A stretch of 12,824 nt of DNA, taken from contig JAEDFW010000050.1 in the NCBI GenBank assembly GCA_016297855.1, positions 1 through 12,824 on the forward strand, in the 5' to 3' direction. Origin of the DNA: Oscillospiraceae bacterium (GTDB lineage Bacteria; Bacillota; Clostridia; Oscillospirales; Oscillospiraceae). Below, piece by piece: positions 1 to 6,551 of the stretch. Within the stretch, counting starts at the first letter, position 1, and every line of letters begins with the position of its first letter. The position numbers were made by a program, and so were the translations under genes. The notes below the pieces were generated by a model that made no database searches, was not told the origin of the DNA, and saw nothing but the letters and a program-made list of their open reading frames with translations.

Positions 1-538
1 ACGGGTCCATTACGGCAAAGGCCGGACGGTTGAAATCGGTACTGAGCCCGCGCTTTTCGTCCTCTTCTGCGTTCGTGAGCACTGCGGAATCGCTCATCTC
101 GCTGCCGGCCGCCGGGATGGTCAGCACCACGCCCACTGGCGTGGTCCTGGTCACGGTCTGCCGTTTCTTCCAGAACTCCCAGATGTCTATTTCAGGGTTC
201 GCCGCGCCGTGCGCCACAGCCTTTGCCGTATCGATGACGCTGCCGCCGCCGACAGCCAGAATGAGATCCGCCTGCATCGCAAGCGCCTTCTTCACACCTT
301 CACGCGCCAGCGCCACACGCGGATTGGGCTGCACGCCCGCCAGTGTTTCATATGCAATGCCTGCGTCCTTCAAAATCGCCTCGACGCGGGAAATCAGTCC
401 GCTTCTTACGGCGCTGCCGCCGCCATAGACAATCAGTACGCGGCTGCCGCCGTGCTTTTTGACAAGTTCTCCAAGCCTGGCAAGGCTGTCTGCGCCGAAT
501 ACGACCTCGGTGGAAATATAATACTGAAATGCGTGCAT
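1..538 (-). CDS. Iron-containing alcohol dehydrogenase (butanol dehydrogenase type), C-terminus beyond window
   Basis: This is the first 179 codons of a group III (iron-activated) alcohol dehydrogenase, a family that reduces aldehydes to alcohols with NAD(P)H in the cytoplasm of fermenting bacteria. The N-terminal Rossmann-like region shows YGGGS at residues 38-42 and the family nucleotide-binding motif GGGSVID at 97-103 followed by TAK. The pattern is closest to the BDH/YqhD subgroup, as I recall it. The metal-ligand Asp and His residues lie in the C-terminal half, off the left edge, so they cannot be checked. The ATG at 536-538 is chosen because AGGAGG (minus strand, 544-549) sits 5 nt upstream. 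That ribosome binding site overlaps the TAG stop of the preceding ACT-domain gene, so the two are probably co-transcribed and translationally coupled. The substrate cannot be told from sequence. Confidence 0.93.
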   Translation of the reverse strand, partial: MHAFQYYISTEVVFGADSLARLGELVKKHGGSRVLIVYGGGSAVRSGLISRVEAILKDAGIAYETLAGVQPNPRVALAREGVKKALAMQADLILAVGGGSVIDTAKAVAHGAANPEIDIWEFWKKRQTVTRTTPVGVVLTIPAAGSEMSDSAVLTNAEEDEKRGLSTDFNRPAFAVMDP

Positions 539-543
539 GCGTT

Positions 544-549
544 CCTCCT
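544..549 (-). promoter_or_regulatory. Ribosome binding site of the alcohol dehydrogenase, overlapping the upstream stop codon
   Basis: AGGAGG on the minus strand lies 5 nt before the alcohol dehydrogenase ATG. It shares bases with the TAG stop of the ACT-domain gene (TAGGAGG), which supports translational coupling. Confidence 0.75.
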
Positions 550-997
550 AGCCCGCGATCAGCTCGGCCTTGACCACGCCTTTGATCGCGGAAATGTGAT
601 TGGTCAGTGCTTCGATGGGACAGCTGAGATTGCTGGTCTCGGCAGAGATGGTAACCATCGCGCGCCCACCGGCTGGAATACTCTGGTTGATGGTCAGTAT
701 ATTTGCCCCAGAGTTGGCAAAAATGGATAGTATCGCCGACAGAACTCCTGCCTTGTCCTTGAGCATGAGCTGATAGGTGATGATGCGCCCGGCCATCATA
801 TTCTGCAGCGGTTGAATGGTGTCACGGTATTTATAAAACGCACTGCGGCTGATGCCGACCGCACGCGTAGCCACGTTGACCTTGTCGGTCTCCCCGGTCT
901 CAAGCATTCGTTTGGCCTCGGCCACTTTTCGGAAGATTTCGGGCAGCGCCGCCGCCTCAACAATATAGTATTTCGGTGTCGTTTCCAAATCTGTCAC
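548..997 (-). CDS. pheB: ACT domain protein of the PheB/UPF0735 family
   Basis: This 149-residue protein matches the Firmicutes PheB/UPF0735 family along its length. An N-terminal helical segment holds a helix-turn-helix-like stretch (VGISRSAFYKYRD, about residues 47-59). A C-terminal ACT domain (about 70-147) follows, a fold that usually binds amino acids allosterically. The family is often found beside homoserine dehydrogenase or aromatic amino acid genes and its exact role is unclear. Here it precedes an alcohol dehydrogenase instead. The listed start is a GTG. A TTG at 986-988 is a good alternative, because AGGGGG lies 8 nt before it and the shorter N-terminus fits the family length better. 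A promoter at 1045-1073 gives a leader of about 40 nt. Regulation of the downstream dehydrogenase is possible but only inferred from position. Confidence 0.92.
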   Translation of the reverse strand: MTDLETTPKYYIVEAAALPEIFRKVAEAKRMLETGETDKVNVATRAVGISRSAFYKYRDTIQPLQNMMAGRIITYQLMLKDKAGVLSAILSIFANSGANILTINQSIPAGGRAMVTISAETSNLSCPIEALTNHISAIKGVVKAELIAG

Positions 998-1044
998 CCC
1001 CTGATTGTCTCCAATAAAACTGCAAATGTCCGCAAGCTGTGTTC

Positions 1045-1073
1045 AATATACATCACCATACATGAAAAAGCAA
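1045..1073 (-). promoter_or_regulatory. Predicted sigma-A promoter for the ACT protein-alcohol dehydrogenase operon
   Basis: On the minus strand TTGCTT (1068-1073) and TATATT (1045-1050) are separated by exactly 17 nt. The -10 matches consensus at 5 of 6 positions and the -35 at 3 of 6. The predicted start of transcription is near 1038, about 40 nt before the GTG. Confidence 0.5.
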
Positions 1074-1101
1074 GCATATTCTTCAAAAAAGGAGGTCCGC
1101 A

Positions 1102-2166
1102 ATGCAGGCAAAAAAGCATCTGCGCACGGCGCTCATCATTCTCGCCTGCGCCGTGGGCGTGTGGCTTCTGGCAGTATTCGCGCTGCCGTTGCTGCTGCCG
1201 TTTCTGATTGGCCTTGCCATCGCGGCGCTGGTGGAAAAGCCGCTGGAGCTGTTTCTCTCACGCACAAAGCTGCCGCGCGCGCCGGGCGCATTTTTGTTCG
1301 TGCTGATATTCTATGCACTGCTCATCACAGCGGTCTATTTTCTGTGCCGTATTGTCTGCGGTGAGGCGACGCGCTTTCTGCGTGAGCTGCCGGAGCTGAT
1401 CTCATCGCTGGCCATCCCGTTCGGCACGCTCCAGAAAAAGCTCTACGAGTTGGCCGACCGTCTGCCGGACGGCGTTGGCGCGGCCGCGCGCGAGTTCGTG
1501 CAGAGCTTTTTCAAAAACGGTTCACTGATTGGCAGCCGTATCTATGACTGGCTGTTTTCTGCGGCTTCAAAGGTGCTGGGCATGCTGCCGGACATCGTCC
1601 TGTTTCTCATCACGACCGTGATTGCCAGTTTCATGTCATCCGCTGAGCTGCCCGTGCTACGGGAATATATCCGTGCACACACGCCTGCGCGCTGGCAGCA
1701 GAGGCTTGCCGCTGTCCGTGACCGGCTGCGTGCCACACTGGGCGGCTATGTTCGCGCGCAGTTCAAGCTCATGGGCGTCACATTTTTGATCTTAACAGCA
1801 GGGTTTCTCATCCTGCGCATCTCATATCCGCTGCTGTTTGGGCTTCTGCTTGCCATCGTTGACGCGCTGCCGGTGTTCGGCACGGGCACGGTGCTCATCC
1901 CGTGGAGCATTCTTATGTTCCTTCGCGGCAACGTACGCTGCGGCGTGGGACTGCTCATCCTCTACGGCTGTGCGTCGCTGACGCGGCAGGCGCTCGAGCC
2001 GCGCATGGTTGGCCGGCATATCGGTCTTCATCCGCTGCTCACGCTCATCGCGCTGTACACCGGCTTTCGCTGCGCAGGAATCGTGGGGATGGTGTTATTT
2101 CCTGTCGCGGCAATCTTTCTCAAACAGATCTTTTTCCCGAATCCGCAGCCCGGCCAGACGGGATAG
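1102..2166 (+). CDS. YtvI/AI-2E family (PerM-like) membrane protein
   Basis: This 354-residue polytopic protein has the layout of the AI-2E/PerM transporter family. Hydrophobic pairs lie near residues 8-45 and 62-90. A long amphipathic loop follows (about 90-150), then further membrane segments around 155-180 and 220-345. The C-terminal stretch with DALPVFGTGTVLIPW and LEPRMVGRHIGLHPLLTLIALYTG is typical of the family, including the conserved glycine-rich turns. Its size and residue pattern are closest to YtvI of spore-formers, described as a sporulation integral membrane protein. The transported substrate is unknown. The ATG at 1102 is preceded by a strong GGAGG at 1091-1095. The gene is divergent from the ACT-domain gene. 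No convincing promoter was found on this strand. A sporulation role is inferred from family membership only. Confidence 0.88.
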   Translation: MQAKKHLRTALIILACAVGVWLLAVFALPLLLPFLIGLAIAALVEKPLELFLSRTKLPRAPGAFLFVLIFYALLITAVYFLCRIVCGEATRFLRELPELISSLAIPFGTLQKKLYELADRLPDGVGAAAREFVQSFFKNGSLIGSRIYDWLFSAASKVLGMLPDIVLFLITTVIASFMSSAELPVLREYIRAHTPARWQQRLAAVRDRLRATLGGYVRAQFKLMGVTFLILTAGFLILRISYPLLFGLLLAIVDALPVFGTGTVLIPWSILMFLRGNVRCGVGLLILYGCASLTRQALEPRMVGRHIGLHPLLTLIALYTGFRCAGIVGMVLFPVAAIFLKQIFFPNPQPGQTG

Positions 2167-2175
2167 GGATGATTC

Positions 2176-2196
2176 CGCCGCGCGGCGTTGCTTTTT
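2176..2196 (+). terminator. Weak possible terminator after the YtvI-like gene
   Basis: A perfect 12-base palindrome CGCCGCGCGGCG (2176-2187) can form a 4-bp GC stem with a GCGC loop, followed by TTGCTTTTT. The stem is short and the T tract is interrupted, so it may be weak or not a terminator. It abuts and partly overlaps the -35 of the next promoter. Confidence 0.3.
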
Positions 2197-2216
2197 GCTC
2201 CGCCATGCGGTAAAAT
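2188..2216 (+). promoter_or_regulatory. Predicted sigma-A promoter for the RluA-FruK operon
   Basis: TTGCTT (2188-2193) and TAAAAT (2211-2216) are spaced by 17 nt. The predicted start near 2223 leaves a leader of only about 15 nt that still contains AAGGAGG before the ATG at 2238. Confidence 0.45.
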
Positions 2217-2237
2217 ATCCAAAAAGGAGGCGAGACG

Positions 2238-3122
2238 ATGGAGCTTCGGTGTACAGCGCAGCGCGAATGCAGGCTGCTTGGCATTTTGCGTCGGGAGCTT
2301 CAGCTCTCGTCGGGCCTGATCAAACGGCTCAAATGGCAAAACGCGCTGTTTGTAAACGGCGAGCCCGCCCACACCGACCGTCTGATCGTCCCGGGCGATG
2401 CGGTCACCGTGCTGCTGGACGAGCAGCAGGAGGGTTTCCCTGCCGAGCCGCTGCCGCTTTCCATTCTCTACGAGGACGAATGGCTCATCGCGCTGGACAA
2501 GCCGCCCGGTCAGCTGGTGCATCCGTCGCCGCAGCGCAATGAAGGCACGCTTGCAAACGCACTGCTGTACCACTATGAAACGACCGGCCAGCGCTGTGGC
2601 ATACATCCCGTCACACGGCTCGACCGCGACACGTTCGGTGTCGTTCTGGCAGCAAAGTCGGCGTATGTGCACGCAAAATTGTGCGACATGCTGCGCGCCG
2701 GCGAGATAGGAAAAACGTACCACGCAGCGGTATTCGGCACGCCGGAGCAGGATTCGGGCGTGATTGAGCTGCCGGTGTACAAGCTGGGCGGCGGCAGCCT
2801 TCTGCGCGTGGTGGATGCGCGCGGACAGTATGCCAAAACAGAGTACCGCGTGCTGCAGCGCTGCGCCGATACTGCGCTTCTTGCGCTGCACCCCATCACG
2901 GGCCGCACACATCAGCTCCGGCTGCACTGTCTGGCATCGGGCTTTCCCATTCTAGGTGACCCGCAATATTGCTCGAGCGCGTCAAAGGCGTATTCCGATG
3001 CCGCCGGGCTGGTTTCCCAACAGCTGTGCGCCGTCTGTCTGCGCCTGCGCCACCCCATAACCGATCAGCTGCTGCTTCTGCAGAGCAGGCAGCGCGTCAT
3101 CCTACCGGAGGAATCGCCATGA
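2238..3122 (+). CDS. RluA-family RNA pseudouridine synthase
   Basis: The 294-residue protein converts specific uridines in rRNA or tRNA to pseudouridine. An S4-like RNA-binding region occupies about residues 12-60 (LIKRLKWQNALFVNG). The catalytic domain starts near 75 with YEDEWLIALDKPPGQLVHP. The active-site block is TRLDRDTFG (126-134), with the presumed catalytic Asp at 129. GRTHQLRLH near the C-terminal part is a second family signature. The motif more often reads HRLDxxTSG, so Thr for His and Phe for Ser are variations, while the catalytic Arg-Leu-Asp is intact. The ATG at 2238 has AAAAAGGAGG upstream. Its TGA overlaps the ATG of the sugar kinase gene (ATGA, 3119-3122), so the two are co-translated. 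Which RNA position it modifies cannot be inferred. Confidence 0.93.
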   Translation: MELRCTAQRECRLLGILRRELQLSSGLIKRLKWQNALFVNGEPAHTDRLIVPGDAVTVLLDEQQEGFPAEPLPLSILYEDEWLIALDKPPGQLVHPSPQRNEGTLANALLYHYETTGQRCGIHPVTRLDRDTFGVVLAAKSAYVHAKLCDMLRAGEIGKTYHAAVFGTPEQDSGVIELPVYKLGGGSLLRVVDARGQYAKTEYRVLQRCADTALLALHPITGRTHQLRLHCLASGFPILGDPQYCSSASKAYSDAAGLVSQQLCAVCLRLRHPITDQLLLLQSRQRVILPEESP

Positions 3123-4039
3123 TTTATACCATTACACTCAACCCCAATATCGACTATTTTCTTCGCCTGACAAAGCCCGCAAGGCTTGGCGAGATCAACC
3201 GCGCCGCACGCGAGTGGATGCTTCCGGGCGGTAAAGGTGTGAATGTTTCACTGGTTCTCTCGCGGCTCGATGCGCCGACGCGGGCGCTGGGCTTTATCGC
3301 GGGCGAAAGCGGCGAGATGTTTCTGTCGCTGCTGCGTACATACCGCTGTCCGGCAGATTTTGTCCGCCTGCCCGCCGGGCAGACACGCATCAATGTGAAA
3401 CTCGAGGGTGAAAACGAGACAGCCTTCAACGGAAAAGGCCCTGATCTCACGCCGCAGGCACTCGATACGCTTCTGGAAAAGCTCGCGCCGGTTACAAGCG
3501 GAGACACACTTGCGCTCAACGGCAATGCGCCAGAAAATCTTCCCGACGCATTCGACCGGCTTTCGGCATTTGCCGTTTCGCGCGGGGCAAACCTCGTGGT
3601 CGATATGTCCGGTGCTCCCCTGCGCCGCGCGCTGGCGTATCATCCATTTCTCATCAAGCCCAATGCCGAAGAATTGTCCGAACTGTGCGGCGAGAGTGTC
3701 CGCAGCGCTGACGACGCAGCAAGACTGGCCTGCTCGCTCCGCGAAGGCGGCGTAGAGAACGTGCTCGTCTCGCTGGGCGCAGACGGTTCGGTACTGGCCG
3801 CCGGCGACGGCTGCGTCTACCGCGCAGTGTCGGAAGGCAGTTTCGAGATCCGCTCTACCGTAGGTGCGGGCGATTCGATGCTTGCAGGCTTTCTGGCAGG
3901 GTTCACCTGCGCGCAGGGCTATGACACCGCACTGCGTCTGGCTGCGGCAGCCGGTACGGCTACGGCCTGCTGCGATGCACTGGCGGACGCATCCCTGATT
4001 AAGTCTGTTTTGCCGCACATCCGTATTACGCGGCTGTAA
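3119..4039 (+). CDS. fruK: 1-phosphofructokinase (PfkB family)
   Basis: This 306-residue PfkB-family kinase resembles 1-phosphofructokinase, which converts fructose 1-phosphate to fructose 1,6-bisphosphate with ATP. It begins with the family pattern MIYTITLNPNIDYFL. It carries GGKGVN at residues 37-42 (substrate side), KPNAEEL in the middle and STVGAGDSMLAGF near 247-259, with the catalytic Asp of GAGD at about 252. The length is normal for FruK or LacC. The related tagatose-6-phosphate kinase is the main alternative. The true start is the ATG at 3119, not an upstream in-frame ATG, because GGAGG lies at 3107-3111 and the homologous N-terminus starts there. No fructose PTS gene or FruR regulator accompanies it. 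Instead it is coupled by a 4-bp overlap to the pseudouridine synthase. Confidence 0.9.
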   Translation: MIYTITLNPNIDYFLRLTKPARLGEINRAAREWMLPGGKGVNVSLVLSRLDAPTRALGFIAGESGEMFLSLLRTYRCPADFVRLPAGQTRINVKLEGENETAFNGKGPDLTPQALDTLLEKLAPVTSGDTLALNGNAPENLPDAFDRLSAFAVSRGANLVVDMSGAPLRRALAYHPFLIKPNAEELSELCGESVRSADDAARLACSLREGGVENVLVSLGADGSVLAAGDGCVYRAVSEGSFEIRSTVGAGDSMLAGFLAGFTCAQGYDTALRLAAAAGTATACCDALADASLIKSVLPHIRITRL

Positions 4040-4091
4040 CCGGAGAACAAATCTTAAATTTGCCTTAATATCGCCACTTCCGGTAAAACCG

Positions 4092-4100
4092 TGCTATAAT
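4092..4100 (+). promoter_or_regulatory. Predicted extended -10 promoter of an orphan short transcript
   Basis: TGCTATAAT is a perfect extended -10 element (TG-N-TATAAT). No recognisable -35 lies 16-18 nt upstream, which is tolerated for extended -10 promoters. Transcription would start near 4107. No annotated-size gene lies downstream on this strand before the terminator at 4202-4242. Confidence 0.55.
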
Positions 4101-4109
4101 GAAGACGTG

Positions 4110-4139
4110 GGTTACAAATTGGTAAAAATGGTTACATTT
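4110..4139 (+). repeat. Three 10-bp phased repeats next to the orphan promoter
   Basis: GGTTACAAAT, TGGTAAAAAT and GGTTACATTT follow each other head to tail, with GGTTACA recurring exactly 20 bp apart (4110-4116 and 4130-4136). The block lies just past the predicted transcription start, where a repressor operator could sit. The binding protein is unknown. Confidence 0.45.
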
Positions 4140-4201
4140 TTTCGGAGGTGATGCGATGGCAGTTGGATGAGCTTTTTTCACAAACAACCAAATACAAAAT
4201 C

Positions 4202-4243
4202 AAAGGGCCTGCCGCAACAAATCTGTTTGCGACAGGCCCTTTT
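4202..4243. terminator. Strong, probably bidirectional intrinsic terminator
   Basis: AAAGGGCCTG (4202-4211) pairs perfectly with CAGGCCCTTT (4233-4242). After one mismatch an inner CGCAA/TTGCG stem follows. The plus strand continues TTTTG and the minus strand continues with a T-rich stretch. It would end the orphan plus-strand transcript and also the minus-strand lipoprotein gene, whose stop is at 4255-4257. Confidence 0.85.
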
Positions 4244-4254
4244 GTTGGCAATGC

Positions 4255-5943
4255 CTAGCCCGCATAGGGCAACACGTCAAAGTAATCGTTCTCGCTCACG
4301 CCGCTGATCAGCCAGCTGTATCCGTCCTCAGCCTGCTCAATGGCGATACTGCCCGTGAGTCCGGAATCTGTTTTGAAAAACGCCACGCTCTGATCGTCCG
4401 TTGCCGTGATATACAGCTGTGTGCCGGCCGGAAGGCTTGTCTGCGTATTGTCGTTCATCGTAACCGGCAGCGCCTTTTTGAGCTTGAGGGCAAACGTACT
4501 TTCAATCTGCCAGTACGCATCAAGCTGCTCGAGCTGATCGGTGGGGCCGAAGCAGTAGCGGCTTGTGCCATGATAGGTGCCGAGCACATAGATCGTCTGC
4601 TCAAGCTTGATGTTTTTGTCTTCAAACGCGTCAATGCGTGCGGGAATATACGATTTTCCGTCGATCATGACCAGTTTCAATCCCGTTTCATCGACCGTCC
4701 AGACAGAGAATGCATAATCGTCCGAGGCCATATCGCCGCCAAAATAGATCTCCACCAGATTGTCGCCGTTCAGATCCGCCAGCCACAGCTGCGGACAATA
4801 GCGCGGCAGCTGCACATGATACTGCCCGACGACGTCGCCGGGATAACCCGTCACTACGCCTGCGTCATACGACACGCCGTTTTTGACCACGCGCAGCGCG
4901 AAACTGTACTGGTCGTAATCATCCCACAGCCGCAGCATCTGCACCGACTCCTTACGGCCGCAGCCGTCAATATCGTAGTTCATACGGCAGACGATCTCGG
5001 TTTTTGTCGGTTCAAAGCCAAACGCGTCCACGCCATCATAAGCGTTCGTCTCGATAGCGGCCGTGCCATTGCCTTCACTGTCCACCTGCGCCGACAATTC
5101 CACCGGCGAAAATGGCGGCAGATAGGCCGTAATGATTACCCGGCGCTGTAGTGTATCGCCCACCTTAACCTTGACCGGCAGAACCAGACGGCGTTCGCGC
5201 TCACCATATTCATCCTGCCAGCTGATGGCAAGATTCGGCCCGTCGAGCGGCGTTTTTTCGATCACCGCCAGCTCGCTGCCGTTTTCCCACACCTCTGTCA
5301 TCCACAGAAGATCCTTCTGTACATAGTCCTGCTTCTTCTCGTCGTAGTATACGCGGGCCAGCTCCACATGCTCCAGATCTGCCAACGAGCGCAGAATAAA
5401 TGCGTCGTCGCTTTCTTCCACGGTCACGCGCTCCCCCGTCAGAGCGTCCGCCTGTGTCCATTCGCCCTCGACGGGCGTGAGCAGCACGAGCGCAGGCTCG
5501 GCTTTGACCGTGACCGCGATGCGCTGTGCGGTGATCTCAGCCGGATACGTCTCGGCAATCTCTCCGTTGTAGGTAATCTCCACCGTGTCGCCTACACCGA
5601 TACTAACCAGTGCGCTGGCAGCTCCGTTCAGATCAATAATCCGGGTATCATCCGTTATACGAACATGTATGCGGTCAGCCGAGGCCCGCTCAGCGCTGCT
5701 CTGGGCAGGTTCCACAAGAAGCGCAGATTCACTCACCTCCAATACATTGGAGGAAAAAACAGCCGTTTTCTGCTCCGGTTCGTCCGTCTCGCCGGAGGAG
5801 TCGGGCGTATTCGCCGGATCGGTCTGCTCTGTCTGCTGCGGCGGATCCTGCATCTGGCTTTCTTCCTCCTGCGCAGGCTTTGCGCACGCACTCAACAGCA
5901 GCAGCGCAAGGCAAAGCGCAACAAGCGCATATCGTTTTTTCAT
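4255..5943 (-). CDS. Surface lipoprotein with DUF3221-like region, Ca-loop-like motifs and SH3-like tail
   Basis: This 562-residue protein is exported and lipid-anchored. Residues 1-20 are a signal peptide ending in the lipobox LSAC, with Cys20 as the acylation site, followed by an acidic, Gln/Pro-rich linker to about residue 60. Residues 65-145 resemble DUF3221/YobA, ending in the recognisable VGDTVEITYNGEIAETYPA. Two loops, DIDGCGRKE (324-332) and DLNGDNLVE (390-398), look like the calcium-binding loops of FG-GAP/VCBS-type repeats. The last 70 residues resemble a bacterial SH3 fold that could bind the cell wall. I know no function for the full protein. The ATG is supported by AAAGGAGG about 9 nt upstream. 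It appears monocistronic. A TACAAT at 6004-6009 could be its -10, but no -35 was found. Confidence 0.85.
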   Translation of the reverse strand: MKKRYALVALCLALLLLSACAKPAQEEESQMQDPPQQTEQTDPANTPDSSGETDEPEQKTAVFSSNVLEVSESALLVEPAQSSAERASADRIHVRITDDTRIIDLNGAASALVSIGVGDTVEITYNGEIAETYPAEITAQRIAVTVKAEPALVLLTPVEGEWTQADALTGERVTVEESDDAFILRSLADLEHVELARVYYDEKKQDYVQKDLLWMTEVWENGSELAVIEKTPLDGPNLAISWQDEYGERERRLVLPVKVKVGDTLQRRVIITAYLPPFSPVELSAQVDSEGNGTAAIETNAYDGVDAFGFEPTKTEIVCRMNYDIDGCGRKESVQMLRLWDDYDQYSFALRVVKNGVSYDAGVVTGYPGDVVGQYHVQLPRYCPQLWLADLNGDNLVEIYFGGDMASDDYAFSVWTVDETGLKLVMIDGKSYIPARIDAFEDKNIKLEQTIYVLGTYHGTSRYCFGPTDQLEQLDAYWQIESTFALKLKKALPVTMNDNTQTSLPAGTQLYITATDDQSVAFFKTDSGLTGSIAIEQAEDGYSWLISGVSENDYFDVLPYAG

Positions 5944-6024
5944 TGTCAGCGCCTCCTTTTTGCTTTTCTATCTGCTTAGACGAAATGAAATCGGTTTTGT
6001 TGCATTGTATCTTTTGTCATGATA

Positions 6025-6044
6025 GCAAAACCGCCGGCCGGCGG
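6025..6044 (-). terminator. Probable terminator after the small membrane protein gene
   Basis: On the minus strand CCGCC-GGCC-GGCGG (6031-6044) forms a short GC-rich hairpin followed by TTTTGC. It lies 20 nt past the TAA of the membrane protein gene. The stem is short, so the call is moderate. Confidence 0.5.
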
Positions 6045-6063
6045 CAAGCCACGGACGGCAGTT

Positions 6064-6462
6064 TTAAGAATTATTAAGATTTTCACGCTTCTTTCTGCGT
6101 ACATTTCTGCGCCGCTGCCACGCTTCGTGCAGCTTCTGCTTTTCCTCATGCAGAAGCTGCAGCGTCTTTTCATCGCCGGGAAACAGCAGCCGCAGCAAGA
6201 AGATTGCAATAATGAGCGTGATGATTTTTTCCGGTGTGAACGGCAGCCACAGAATCCCCGCCCAAGCCGTACCCACGGCCAGCATCCAGCCGACGCTCAG
6301 CCATGTACCGAGCAGTATAAATACATAGCACCAGCCGTTTGTCAGCATCCATGCGATGCCGAAACACAGAAGCAGCCGCGGATTCAGGAAAAACTGCACC
6401 CAGCGCTTGAAGGTCTTTTTCCATGTTTGGTTGTTTCTGTCCGTTTTGCACATATCCGCCAT
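6064..6462 (-). CDS. Small conserved-looking membrane protein of unknown function
   Basis: This 132-residue protein has a basic N-terminus. Two to three membrane segments follow at roughly residues 29-52, 54-73 and 79-93, with WLPFTPEKIIT between the last two. The hydrophilic tail (95-132) is very basic and helical and could form a coiled coil. The topology rule places the basic tail in the cytoplasm. The pattern is reminiscent of an uncharacterised membrane family of gut Clostridia, from memory only. The ribosome binding site is weak (GGATGG), and an alternative in-frame ATG lies three codons in (6451-6453). Its own promoter at 6484-6512 would give a leader of only about 15 nt, which supports the listed start. 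No function is proposed. Confidence 0.8.
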   Translation of the reverse strand: MADMCKTDRNNQTWKKTFKRWVQFFLNPRLLLCFGIAWMLTNGWCYVFILLGTWLSVGWMLAVGTAWAGILWLPFTPEKIITLIIAIFLLRLLFPGDEKTLQLLHEEKQKLHEAWQRRRNVRRKKRENLNNS

Positions 6463-6483
6463 CCATCCGAATTTGTTGGCTTA

Positions 6484-6512
6484 ACCATACCAAATTCGCC
6501 CAGCCGCGTCAA
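6484..6512 (-). promoter_or_regulatory. Predicted sigma-A promoter of the small membrane protein gene
   Basis: On the minus strand TTGACG (6507-6512) and TATGGT (6484-6489) are spaced by exactly 17 nt, close to consensus. Transcription would start near 6477, about 15 nt before the ATG. No clear terminator separates it from the polyferredoxin gene upstream. Confidence 0.65.
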
Positions 6513-6551
6513 TATGCTTCACAAAAGCTTAAGAAACAATTCACAATGCCG

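Larger units (their letters stand above)
4107..4245 (+). other. Candidate short transcript with a tiny ORF (leader peptide or small RNA)
   Basis: A roughly 140-nt unit is bounded by the extended -10 at 4092-4100 and the strong terminator at 4202-4242. It contains three 10-bp phased repeats (4110-4139) and GGAGG at 4144-4148. A start at 4156, 7 nt after GGAGG, gives only M-A-V-G before TGA (4156-4170). Another ATG at 4151 opens a 35-codon ORF ending at 4258, but its SD spacing is poor and its second half is the terminator hairpin. I recognise no RNA or peptide family. It could be a small RNA, a peptide relic or an attenuator-like remnant. All of this is prediction. Confidence 0.3.

Noticed and set aside
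1057..1063. CATACAT upstream of the YtvI-like gene as a sporulation sigma-E -10
   Set aside because: No acceptable -35 lies at the right distance, so the match to the -10 alone is not enough.
2028..2927. A 299-codon minus-strand open frame over the pseudouridine synthase gene
   Set aside because: It is antisense to a gene with intact catalytic motifs and good start signals and has no recognisable domain.
3248..4018. A 256-codon minus-strand open frame over fruK
   Set aside because: It is a Cys/Arg-rich shadow without start signals, opposite a clear PfkB-family gene.
4053..4070. CTTAA repeats 11 bp apart that resemble a Pho box
   Set aside because: Only two weak half-sites are seen, no phosphate gene follows, and AT-rich spacers often give such matches.
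4151..4258. A 35-codon plus-strand ORF in the spacer after fruK
   Set aside because: Its ATG is only 2 nt after GGAGG and its second half is the terminator hairpin, so it is unlikely to be a real protein. It is kept only as part of the orphan-unit observation.
6004..6009. TACAAT as the -10 of the lipoprotein gene
   Set aside because: No -35-like hexamer is found 16-18 nt upstream, so it is mentioned only as a possibility.
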